Shown piece by piece: positions 10,501-22,500 of a stretch of 64,000 bases of DNA; position 1 is the stretch's first letter; each line of letters starts with the position of its first letter. The notes beneath the pieces were generated by a model that was given only the letters and a program-made list of their open reading frames with translations, was not told the origin of the DNA and made no database searches. The stretch spans positions 41,874,574-41,938,573 of the forward strand of contig CM044955.1 in the NCBI GenBank assembly GCA_024516035.1, in the 5' to 3' direction. This stretch comes from Bactericera cockerelli (lineage: Eukaryota > Arthropoda > Insecta > Hemiptera > Triozidae). The position numbers and the translations under genes are program-made.

Positions 10501-13500
10501 AGAGAATTCTGTTATTAAGTGCTGGTTCGATGAGGTAAACTCCTTGCACCTCCTTGACTTCGTCGTGGTCTTGAGATTCTACTCGTAATATATCCTCGCA
10601 AGGGAAAACACCTAGATATTGATTAATATCAGGTATAATTCTAGATAATTTTCGGGTACCTCTAGCTGTACGTACTCGCATTGTTTTGTGCTCCCGTTGA
10701 GTAGCACTTGTTGTTCGCATTTATTATTATTGATATTTACATTTGTTTGCGAGCAGTAGAATGGGTTTCCTAACACACACGGGCCATTCAAAGTTTTAAC
10801 TACATTTCTGGATTTAAGAAGGTAATTATTATTAGGTATGATAGCAACATAGGTATTATTCTGAGTGGTGGGCAAAGGTATGAGATGATACAGCTCAAAT
10901 GTTGTATCATAGTTTATTGGGAAAGATAAGAAAAATAGAATCTTATTCTTTTCAACGGTACAGTCAACCTTGATTAATTTTTGTACTTCTGATATGTTCA
11001 GATCATCTGGAGCGATGTTCAGATGTCGCAATAACTTAATTTTCTCGATTTGCATTTTTAAATCTTCTAAAGGGAGAATGCTGGGGTGGTAGATTCTTAA
11101 CTTACAAAATGTTAGAGCGTTTTCCAAGTCCTGCAGAATGGTAATAATTGTATTATAATGGAAGATCAACTGAGTAGCCGCATCTTTAGCGGTGAAAACA
11201 TCCTTTACGGTAATAGCGGTGTCTGTTATGTTAACCAGTAGAGAAAGTTTATGTTGAATTGCAGACTCGCTATGTTCAATATTTTTGATCATGTTATCAA
11301 ACCTGGCTATCGCTTCATGTGTTAATGAATACTGTAACTCGATTTGTTTTTGTAACCTTTTGTCATTATTATTTAGATCTTCTAAAATTTTATTGTAACG
11401 GTGTTCATCCGTGGAGTCAAGGTTGCCTGTTGTGATTTTTACTAAGGTGCCTAAATCTGGGAATAAGGCCCTTCTAATACGGGTCGGTATGGACTCATAA
11501 CCTATAGCGTGTAGTTTATTGACAGCAATGATCTGTAAGTGAAGAATTAATTTATTATGGTTTACTAACTCTTTCTGAAGATGACGTTTATCTTTCGTGA
11601 TGACTTGCAACTGATTGTATTGGTTTTAGAGATCAGCTACCTCTTGTAGAAGTGGGTCCAATGAGTAATAATGGAGAATGGTGTATGTGGTGCGTTGAAG
11701 TTTAGCCTCGCCTATGTTTATGGGTAGAATACCGGTGTTTTGTGTGATGGATTTTATGGCTACTGTTGGTTGGAACAAGATGGCCCAGCAGAATCTGAAA
11801 AAAGCGGGAAGTTACGTTGGACTTTGGGTCGTTTAATGTTAGAGAGGTGAATTTTTTCACTCGTGTTGTGATGTGTCGGCTGTATTTCAGCAGTTTTTGT
11901 TTTCTCGTGTACTTCAGCTACTGTTTCTATTTTGTATTTATTTCCCGTTTTATTTTGTTTCTGTCGATTCCTGACAGAGACACGAATTGGTATCTTGGAT
12001 GGTAAAGGTTCCCTACTTCTATTAACCTTTTCAATAGTGTTATTTTTTCTTGTCGAAATTCTATTATGAACTACTTCGTAAAGCATTTTCATTCTATCCT
12101 TATGGTTATTAACGTAGTCTCTTGTTATTTGAACTTCATTATTTAATTCCAGCAGTTGATTAGGTTCCATGTGGCCTGTTATGATTTCAATAGGTCTGTA
12201 ATTAGTGTTTGAGTGTATAGAATAATTATATGCAATGATGGCGTATCTTGCCATAGTGGTAATGGAGTCCTTTTTAAATTCACTTCGGTTTTTCATAAGC
12301 CTAATGTGTTCGATTAAGGTTGAGTGAAATCTTTCACATGGAGAATTGCTTTCTGGATGTTGACTCGATGCGAAATGCATCTCAATTTTGTGCAGTGAGA
12401 GCAACTCTTTCACTACCGCATTTTTAAACTCGCACCCATTGTCAGAAATGATAAGTTTTGGTAGACCATGGTGTGAAAAGGATTCCAAGAGCTTGTCGGC
12501 TATTTCCACAGCCTGACATGATTTAAGTGCGTACAACTGAGCAAATTTGGAGAAAGGGTCTACTATTGATAGAAATTTTGTTTTGTCTAATGAAACTGTA
12601 TCTATGTGTAGCGTTTCAAACGGTTTGTGTGTGGTTGGTGTTATGTTATATTGTAGATTTAACGGATGTCTATCATATTTTGTAACTGTACAGATTTCAC
12701 AGCTATTAATATAGTCCTGTACATATTTTTGTATGTTGGGCCAGTAGTAAATCTCTTTGATTTCTCTTGTAACTTCGTCAATACCTCTATGATTGGTTTT
12801 TCCTTCGTGTATCGTCTTTATGATCCTATCTTTAGATGTTTCATCCTCTATGTCCTTCAAAAACTTAACACACTTTACAAAATTTATATTAGATGAATTG
12901 AATGTAGCTTGTAATACTTGTGAGAGTTTTTCATAAATCTCCGACTCAAAGTAAAGAAGATATTTAACTTTGGGTGCTATGTAAGTTTTGATAAACTTAA
13001 CCATTTCGCTTTCTAAATTGCTTAAACTAAACTTAACATTAATTCTCTGCTTATTTACATGTAGTTTTGTAACTGTCACTTTCGTTTCAGTTGCTGTCGA
13101 AGTCGACAATATCAACTGGTTATATCCAATGTTTACCGCTGACTCTGAAATAGGAATCCCTATAATAGGATTTTCCTTACTGGTGTGAACTGTGTCACTC
13201 TCGTCGTTATCTACAATCCCTCCATTCCTAGTATTAGGCAACCTGGATGGGATAGGATTCGTGCTACAGGGTAGTCTATCTGTAGTAATAATATCATCTA
13301 GAGGTTCTTCTGTATTCGATGTCAAATCAGCGTACCTATTACTTATAAATTCGTCTAAGTCGAATTCGATTTCATTCGTATTAGTATCGCCAGGTTCTGC
13401 GATAACTGACGAAATTTCATCAATATCCGGGTTGGTGTTTATATTGATCTCAACTCTCGATAAGGCATCGGCATTGGTGTTCGATGCACCTTTTTTTATA

Positions 13501-16500
13501 CACAATAGTGTAGTCATACTCTTCTAATTGTAATCGCCACCGAACCAATTTAGAGTTTGGCTCTTTCATGGACATTAGCCATTGTAACGGTTTATGGTCG
13601 GAATAGATGGTGAACTTGCGTCCATAGAGATAAGGACGGAAATATTTTACAGCCCAAACAATGGCTAACAGTTCCTTTTCGATGGTGCTATAATTTTGCT
13701 CATGATCATTTAGGGTACGGCTTGCATACGCCACAGGAAGGTCACTTCCTAAAGTGCCTTGTGATAACACGGCACCAATGGCAACATTGCTAGCATCAGT
13801 TGCTAATAAGAAGGGTTTGGTAAAATCAGGATACTGTAAAATTGGGTCATTCGTTAGCATTTGCTTACATAATTCAAAACATTTTATGTATTCTACGTCA
13901 TTAACGTTTATGATGGAACCTTTTTTTAGGCATTTAGTTAAAGGTTTGGTCAAATTCGCAAAGGAAGGGATAAACTTGCGGTAATATCCTAGTAATCCTA
14001 GGAACCCTTTTACAGATTTTACTGTAGTGGGAATCGGATAATCTTGAATTGCCTTAATCTTATCAGGATTGGGCTTAACGCCGTTAGGTGTGATTAAATG
14101 TCCCAAGAATGCCACTTCCTTTAAGAGGAAATTGGTCTTATCGATCTGTACCTTAAGGTTAAATGAGCGGAGTCTGTTTAACACAGCTCTAAGATTAGCA
14201 ATATGTTCTTGAAGGGAAGTACTGAAGATAAGAATATCGTCTAAGTAAACAACACATATTTTCCCTATTAACCCGCGAAGAACGTCGTCCATCGTTCGTT
14301 GAAAAGTTCGCGGGGCATTTTTCAATCCCATAGGCATTCTCAAATATTCGTAGTGACCATTGTCTACGTTGAATGCGGTCTTTTGGATGCTGTTCTCATC
14401 CATTTGAATTTGCAAGTACCCGCTAGCCAAATCTAAGGTGGAAAAATATTGGCATCTGCCTAATTTGTCTAACAGATCGCTAATGTTTGGTAACGGATAG
14501 GTATCACCTATTGTTTTTTCGTTTAACTTTTTATAATCAATGACAATGCGCCATTTCTTTTTGCCAGAATTGTCCAATTTTTTTGGCACGACCCAAATTG
14601 GGCTACACCATGGAGAGTGGGAATGGCGGATAATTCCCTGATCAAGCATTTTTGTTATTTGGTTGTGGACCTCCTGTCTATGAATTTCTGGGTAGCGATA
14701 TATTTTAGCATGTGTAGGAGTTTCGTCAGTTGTGTTGATTGTATGCTTGATTTCGTTGGCAAATGTCAACGACTTGCCCTCCCAATGAAAGACATCAGCG
14801 AATTGATGTAAAACTTTCATGGTTTCGTATTTTTCTTCTAAGTTCATGTGATCAAACTTTATTTTGGAAAAATCTACGTGACTACTATATTTTATAGTAG
14901 ACGTTGCATGTAGCTCACATGGGTTAACTTTATTATATTCTTGCAAGTCAAGATTTAATGGTCTCAGCGGTTTGAATGACTGTTGCTTATCTGTGGTATT
15001 TACTATTGAACAAATAATTTTATTCGCTATTACTGAAGTTAATCCTTCAGGAATGTATAAACTTCCATCTCCGATACGTGTATGTGGCATCAGCACATCA
15101 CCTCTAAGGTTTGTCTCTACCGGAAGTTGCAATATGACTTCGGAATGAGAAGGTACGGTTACCAAATTTAACTGAGGATTTAAATCCTTAAAATGTAAAG
15201 GGATTTGTGTATTGGCATTTTTTAACAATTGGTTATCGCAATCGATAACGAACTTGAACTGTCTTAGTATGTCTATACCTATTAGACAATCGAAATAATC
15301 ATGGAAATGAAAAACATGGTACTTTACAAGAGTATTGTTATTTGAATTCTTAAATTCTTTTGGGGCTTTGGTTATTACACTTGAACTTTCTCGTGTAACT
15401 CCATGAGCGGTTTTAATCAAGAAATCGTCTGGACTAATATTTTTGGGAAAGAATTTGTGTGCAATATCAGGTCTCATGAATGAACGAGTACTACCTGAAT
15501 CAATTAGACAGTACAAATTTTGCGGATGTAAGATGACAAAGGGTAATTTATCTTTGCCATGTTCAATGTTCAGTAATTCTAACATTGGGGTTGTGGGTTT
15601 TCCGAGGCATTTGCGTGAAAATCCTCAGATTCCTCCTGTTGAACTGTGTATTGGTCGGTATCTTGACCTTCGTATTCGTGGTATGTGTTTGTTTGTTCAT
15701 CATAATATGCGTAATGTGTATCGAACTCATGTGTATGTTGTTCTGGAATCGAACCAGGCTCTGTGTTGTGTAGATTTTGTTGAATGGTTTGCACGCCACT
15801 CATTGGTGTAGGTCGGGGTAAGAATCTCTGCTGTGTGTTTTGAAAACCTGAAGTTGATGGTCTATTTTGATAATTCTGATTGTTGTTGTTAAAGGGGTTT
15901 CTTTGTTGGAATCTGTTCGGTGTAGAGTTAAATGATCTGTTTGGATTGAAATAGTTAGGACGGAAAGGTTGAGGATTTGGTCTGAAAGGTGCAAAGGGTC
16001 TGTGTGTTGGTGACGTAAATTTTGGTTTATGCGCTATGTGATTATCATTGTTTGGTGTTTTCTTGTTTACGTCTATTTGGAAGTCATTGGTGAGCATGTT
16101 CAATGCTTCACCTAGGTTTTGGGGGTCTTTTGTCCTCATCAGTGAACCTAAAGGATCTTTTAATCCTTTTAGCAATGTTCTTAGCGCTAATTTGTTAATG
16201 TACTGTCTTAGGTTTGCTTGGTCCATGTTATGAGTTTCTAAATAACTGTTGTGTAAATTCACTAATTTCTGTACTTTGTTCAAGAACTCAAACGGTGAGT
16301 CACTTCCCTGCGTCAAGTTGCACATTTCAATTGTCAGTGTATACGCGTCCCTTTTATCACTGTATGTAGTCAATAGTGCTGTCTTTAAGTCTTGCCAGGT
16401 GGTGATATTAAATGATGTTATATTTATCTTCGCGTCCCCAATTATCTTAGATTTTAGTGATGACATCAACCACACATTCTGAAAACATCCTACATCATTA

Positions 16501-19500
16501 GGATTATAAAAGTAGTTCACGAGTTTTTCTGCGATCGACAAAAACTCCGGGAGGAGTTCCGCCTCCCCCCTGAAATCAGGGACCACCCTTAGGTGTTCAC
16601 CGGTCAAAACTGGTACCTGTGCCATATTTAATTGTCCTAGTTCTCGGATAAGGATGTCAAGTTGAAGATCTATGGCAGGTGGGTTTTGATATTCTTCCTG
16701 ATCTGAATCTGGGTCTGATTCTTCTAAAATTGGATGTAGATTATAATCCAGTTTGAATTTTTAAAGAAAGGGGTTAAAACAGAAGGAGAGAGAGAGGAAA
16801 AAAAAATTGAAGAATTAGATTTTAAAATTTAATCACCAAAATAAAATATCCAGAAATATAATAAAGTTTGAATGGCTTACATTATCGCGGATCTAAATTT
16901 CATTTTTCTTATATCTGCTGGAATGATGCTGGAAGAGAGTGATGTTGTGGGGAGAACGATGTTGTGAAGAGAGCGATGTGGAGAGAGCGATGTTGTGAAG
17001 AAAGTAGAATCCGTTGTATTTTTAAAGATGTGAAGAGAGAGATGTTGTGAAGAAAGTAGAATCCGTTGTATTTTTAAAGATGTGAAGAATGAAATCCAAT
17101 TTTGATATTACATTAGCTACGATGTAGGTAGCTGATTCGTATGCAGCTATTTATTTACAGGAACTTAAATATTTAATTGTTTTAAAGGAGGAATTATTAT
17201 CCTTAAATATTTTCTTAAAATATTTCGGAAACCTGACTACTTAATAATGTCCATTTATTAGTAGGGGTTCCTTTTAATAAAAAAGATATTTTTCACTCTT
17301 GAAAAATTATTTCACTGATTTTTTAAATTAATGTTCATTAAGCATTTATTTTATGTTAAAAATTGTAAGCATAAAAAATATTAATAATGTTCTGATTTTC
17401 GCTCAGATATTATTAGTTCTAATTTGTATTTTTTATAATTCACTTTTATTTATTTTTATTTGTAAAAATTCACTTTTTAAAATATTTTATTTCTTATTTA
17501 AAAAAAAATCTGGGAGTGGTTCCCTAAAAACAGCGGTTAATTTGCACTTAACTTGAATTTAGGTTCCGTTTTACTGCGCCAAAAATAATGTAGGGTTTCA
17601 CAAAAGGCTTTTTAAAAAAGCTAGACTCGAAAGTCGATTTATTGAACTTAGAAAATTACGATATAATAAAAGCTTAAAACTAAGGGTGAGAAAACTGACT
17701 TGCTCGATGCAGGTAACAGAACTGAGGTGTATCGCTGTCCTGAGGAGCTATCAGGAGAAAATAGTGGTCAGCATTTAATATGACAATATAAGCAAATTCG
17801 AATACATAACTTGTATGTTTTGACAGCCTTTAAAGCAAAGGATAATTTGCAGCAGACCATTGTCTTCTTCTACTTTGTATTATTTCTTAATTAATTTAAT
17901 TTTACTAAATTAAACTTGACCAAAAAATAATACTAGGTAAAACATCAAATAATTATTTTACACATCTTACACCTTTTTGTTTGAGATTATACCAAACATG
18001 ATACAAAATTGAAACATTTTTAGAGAAAAAAAGAAAAATGAAATATTTCAAAGTTTTACTACAAAGCCATAACACTACAACTACTGAAGCTTGAAGTCTG
18101 AGCATTCACTATTTACTATTCTTAAATATATTTGGTTGACTTTTTTGTAAATAAAATAAAAATAAATAGACAGACAGCCAAAAAACTAAGTTGCTCAGTA
18201 GGTCACGTTTCAATTATTTTTTTCCAGGCTTGGGTGGTGGAAAGGATGGGTAAATATCACAGAATATTAGAGCCTGGATTGAATCTCCTCATCCCAATCA
18301 TAGACAGAATCAAGTATGTTCAAAGCCTGAAAGAAATAGCCATTGATGTTCCAAAACAAAGTGCTATCACATCAGACAATGTGACTCTAAGTATAGATGG
18401 AGTTCTGTACTTGAAAATCAATGATCCCTACCTGGCAAGTTATGGAGTTGAGGACCCCGAGTTTGCCATTACACAACTAGCACAGACTACTATGAGGTTA
18501 GTAACACTTGGATGGCTTGCAGAATAGGCAAAATTTAATGTTAATTAATTTACTAAAAAGAAATCTCAAGTCCAGCAAAGCAGAATATAATTTGTCTTAC
18601 TCAAGCAAAGGTGTACTCAATGTCTATTTCATGTTTAAAAAGTAACAATAGAGATATATGTATTAAAATATCTTCATTTTATTTACAGGTCAGAACTTGG
18701 TAAAATTTCACTGGACAAAGTGTTCAGGGAGCGAGAGAGCCTCAACTATGCTATAGTGACTGCTATAAATAATGCTTCAGAAGCATGGGGCATGAAATGT
18801 CTTCGATACGAAATCCGGGACATCAAGCTGCCAACTAGGATCAATGAGGCTATGCAAATGCAGGTGAGATCATTTGGCTGAAGGATCTGTGAGAGAAGAA
18901 AACGCATTATTGACGAGGTTAATTTATTAAAGACTCTTCAAGTTAATTTGTGCTCACAGTCTTTGTCTTTATTTATGTTTCATGCAGATCTACCTTGAAC
19001 TAACATATTGTACATAGAATCGGCATATGCAAAAACCATTCATCTGACAATTTTTAAACTTTTCAGGAAACGATAAAAACAATATTACTGAAAAACGGTT
19101 TAAGATACCGATGTGTAATTACGAACACAATTAAATATGTGTCTTCCGCATGTTCCCAAGAGAAAAAAAAAACTCCTAAGAATTTTCTATGAGTCGAATT
19201 GGCCATTTTATTTTTTCCCAGATGAATGGTTTTTGCATAGTTCAACTTTTTGGAGTACGTTCATACTTTTATTTTCACCTAAAGTAAAGGGAAAACATAT
19301 AATTGCAACATAATGGTTTTACAAAATAAATTTGAACATTTCTTTATTTATGTTTGCATTAGAAAAATCTTAATATATAAATGTCAAAGTCACTGACTGA
19401 CCAGTCTGACCACTCACTGATCATCGCTCTACAGCCCAAACCGTAAGTCCTAGGAAGCTGAAATTTGGTAGGTAGCTTTGTCTTATAGTCTAGATGTGCA

Positions 19501-22500
19501 ATAAGACGGGATTTTTCGAAATTCCCACTACAACACCTGCCATTGGCGAAAAAGGATTTTTTGCCTTCACGGCCATGCCTCGGCCCGCAAAGCGGGCGAT
19601 AGCCCGCTTGTCTTAATATATAAATGTCAAAGTCACTGACTGACTGATCATCACTGTTTCTCCGAACTGGTAAGTCCTAGGAAGCTGAAATTTGGTAGGT
19701 AGCTTTATCGCTCTAGAGCCCAAACCGTAATACCTAGCGAGCTGAAATTTGGTAGGTTCTTATAGTCTAGATGTGCAATAAGACGGGATTTTTCGAAATT
19801 CCCACTACAACACCTGCCATTGGCGAAAAAGGATTTTTTGCTTTCACGGCCATGCCTCGGCCCGCAAAGCGGGCGACAGCCCTCTAGTACAATATAAATG
19901 GATTTGAACACTTCTGTATTGGCTTAGGCCAAGAATAACACCACCTGTTTATTCTGTTGTTTTATCGTATACAGGCCATGCACTTATTTCTTCCCAGAAA
20001 GCAATATAAGTATCTGGAACATAGGCCATCAAACTTTGAACATTGTCAATTTTCTTCTTTTCTCTAGCTAACTTTCCATCGTATACTTCATTGACTGGAA
20101 GTTGATGTTGACCACATTGTGCTGAGCTTCTGAGTTTGAATGTATACGTAATAACTCCATCAATGAAAGCTTCATACAAAACACTCACTTTAGATTTAAA
20201 AACTGACAAATTTGGGTCTAATAAGCACTAGAAAAGTAACAAATTTATAAACATTAAAATGTAAACAAACCAAAGTAGGTACCTACAACTTTTTTTTTTT
20301 TAAGCTAGAACAAAAAATATATACAGTAGAACACAATGAAATATAAAGAAAAACAAAAAGATTAAACATATATACATGAAGGAAAAAAAAGAGAGAAATG
20401 TCCTACCTAAAGGGCGGGGTTATTGCCTGTGGCAATCTCTTCCACCCAACTTCATTAACATAACCACAAACTAATGATAAGAGCATGGTTTCCCCTCTCA
20501 CATGAGAGTTTCCCTTACATGTAGAAATGAGATTTGAGAAGAAACTTTGTAAAAACCATTCATCTGCTGCAAATGAACGGTTCTTACATATTCTAGAAAT
20601 TTTGACCTTGGGATACTTCTGTAGGGAGAAGAGTCACATGTCTGATTTTTACACAGTTCATAGAGCTTCATAAGAGGAGTTCATTTCAACAAAAAAAACA
20701 TTTTCGAAAAAAATGTCAGATGAATGGTTTTTGCATATGCCGATTATATATTCACTTCTAAAATACACTGAACATGCAGATCTACCTTGAACTAACATAT
20801 TGTACAAATATATTCACTTCTAAAATACACTGAACTGAAGATTTGCTCATCTAAATACTTCAACGTTGTTTGCTTCAGTAAAATAATTTTGTTTTAGAAG
20901 AAAACGAAATCTTTTATTTTTTTAAAAGTGGAAGTGAAAATAAACATTGGATTAGGGGGGAAATCATCATTGGTCTGGTGAATTTGAGAAGTGAGTTTAG
21001 CTATACCCTATCAAAACTAAAAAGAAATAAATCATTGTACAGCTTTTATTTAATTGGTCAATAATCTATATACAGGGTGTTCCTCAAATGAGTACAAATA
21101 TTGATATCATAGGTTCCCTGGGTTAAATAAGCATGGGTCAACTGCAAACAACCAGGGGTCAAAAATGGACTCAAACGGAGCTAAAATAAGGCACTAAGGA
21201 GGGAGCCTCTGTGAAGAAAACCCTGTCTAATGACTGTCTAAATAAGCACAAAATAAAGCCAAATTGAAAATAAATTCTTAATAATTAGTAAAGAAATGTG
21301 GCTTATTAATGACACTACCTTACAAATCCAGTGGTCGTGAGTTCGAAGCTGGCATTGAACAATTTTTTTGCATAGTGTTTTAGTTAAGAACTAAACGTTA
21401 GATTTAACATACCATATTTAGAATTTTCCTATGATTCGTTTTTATGAATTTACAAGGTGAAGCTTTGCTTGAGACAATAGTTATTCCGGCTTTTTTGTGG
21501 CAATACCTACTCATTGTAACATTATTCAAAATATCTCAACAAAAAAATATTTATACCGAAAAGTTCTGGCCATTTTAATTTAAAGAATTTTAGGAACCAA
21601 GTTAACGTGGACTTAGCTCTGTTAGAGTCCATTTCTGATCACTAGTTGTTTAGCGTTGACCCATGCTTATTCGACTCAGAGAACCTATGGTATCAATATT
21701 TACACTCATTTTAGAAACACCTGTATAATAATATTAATAATGCAGAATTGAATACATTTTTATTCAATTCTATCATATTTTAAGTAATAATATTACTCCT
21801 AATCTAAATTGTAAATATTTTGTACATAGTTTTGTTGACATAGGATGATTCAGTTATTTATATTAGGTTTTTACGTCCTAAAAAAAATAATTCATTAAGA
21901 TAGTTGTTTTACCCTCCACTTGCTTGGAATAGCCCACATTGACTTCACCCAGCTTGATTTGAGCTGAAAATGCCAAACTTACGTGTTTTTTACTTGGGAG
22001 GTGATGTAAATTTTAATTTGAAAATTCTGTCTCACCAGGGGTTCGATTTCATGACCTCTGGACCATGAGCAGTCGTCACAACTATTACAATACGGTAGTT
22101 GTTATTATTTATAAATACACACACACATTGTTCTCAGGTGGAAGCAGAGCGAAAAAAACGCGCCGCAATTCTCGAGTCAGAGGGAATTCGTGCAGCAGAC
22201 ATTAATGTTGCAGAAGGAAAACGACAGGCCAAGATTCTGGAAGCAGGTAAATTATAAGTGATTTATTATTTTATTAATTAAAAGTATAATTGAGACAAGT
22301 CTAGGTGTAGGTGTTTGTATGGAAAAACAATCCACCTTATCACTTGCTTCGTTGTTCTTCTTATTCTTCCTTTGTTTTACGTGCTTTTGAAGGTATCCCT
22401 GGACTATTACTAGCACGTTTCGATTTGTTCAATTTCAAATAACTTTAATTTCATAGTGCCCAGTGTGTTAAGACACAAATTGTATTTGAGTTAGTGTTTT

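Larger units (their letters stand above)
9857..17811 (-). mobile_element. Errantivirus-like Ty3/gypsy LTR retrotransposon in STOML2 intron 2
   Basis: A 7955-bp element, antisense to STOML2. It has two LTRs identical over 231 bp (9857-10087, 17581-17811), starting AGTTATG when read on its sense strand, and flanked by TGTA at 9853-9856 and 17812-17815. The internal order is leader, gag, pol (protease, RT, RNase H, integrase) and an envelope-like third frame, with PBS and polypurine tract in place. The AGTT LTR start, four-base duplication, serine-type PBS and env position fit insect errantiviruses. Identical LTRs indicate very recent insertion. Coding is broken at a homopolymer in pol and at two places in env, so this copy as written is not autonomous. 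Confidence 0.95.
19018..20745. mobile_element. TIR DNA element (1.7 kb) in STOML2 intron 4
   Basis: Inverted ends of about 32 bp: AATCGGCATATGCAAAAACC... on the left and its complement on the right. The subterminal motif AAAAACCATTCATCTG recurs inside near 19210 (inverted) and 20555. The interior holds a Helitron dimer, an LTR-free retroelement tail and an 86-codon minus-strand frame (20209-19949) of unknown relation. No transposase is recognised, so it is probably non-autonomous. Confidence 0.7.
18981..20836. repeat. 61-bp tandem duplication split by a TIR element
   Basis: A 34-bp segment (starting CATGCAGATCTACCTTGAAC) at 18981-19014 recurs at 20773-20806. A 27-bp segment (TATATTCACTTCTAAAATAC...) occurs at about 20747-20773 and 20809-20836. 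The simplest reading is two tandem 61-bp units, the first interrupted by the element at 19018-20745 and the second keeping the uninterrupted site. Confidence 0.7.
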
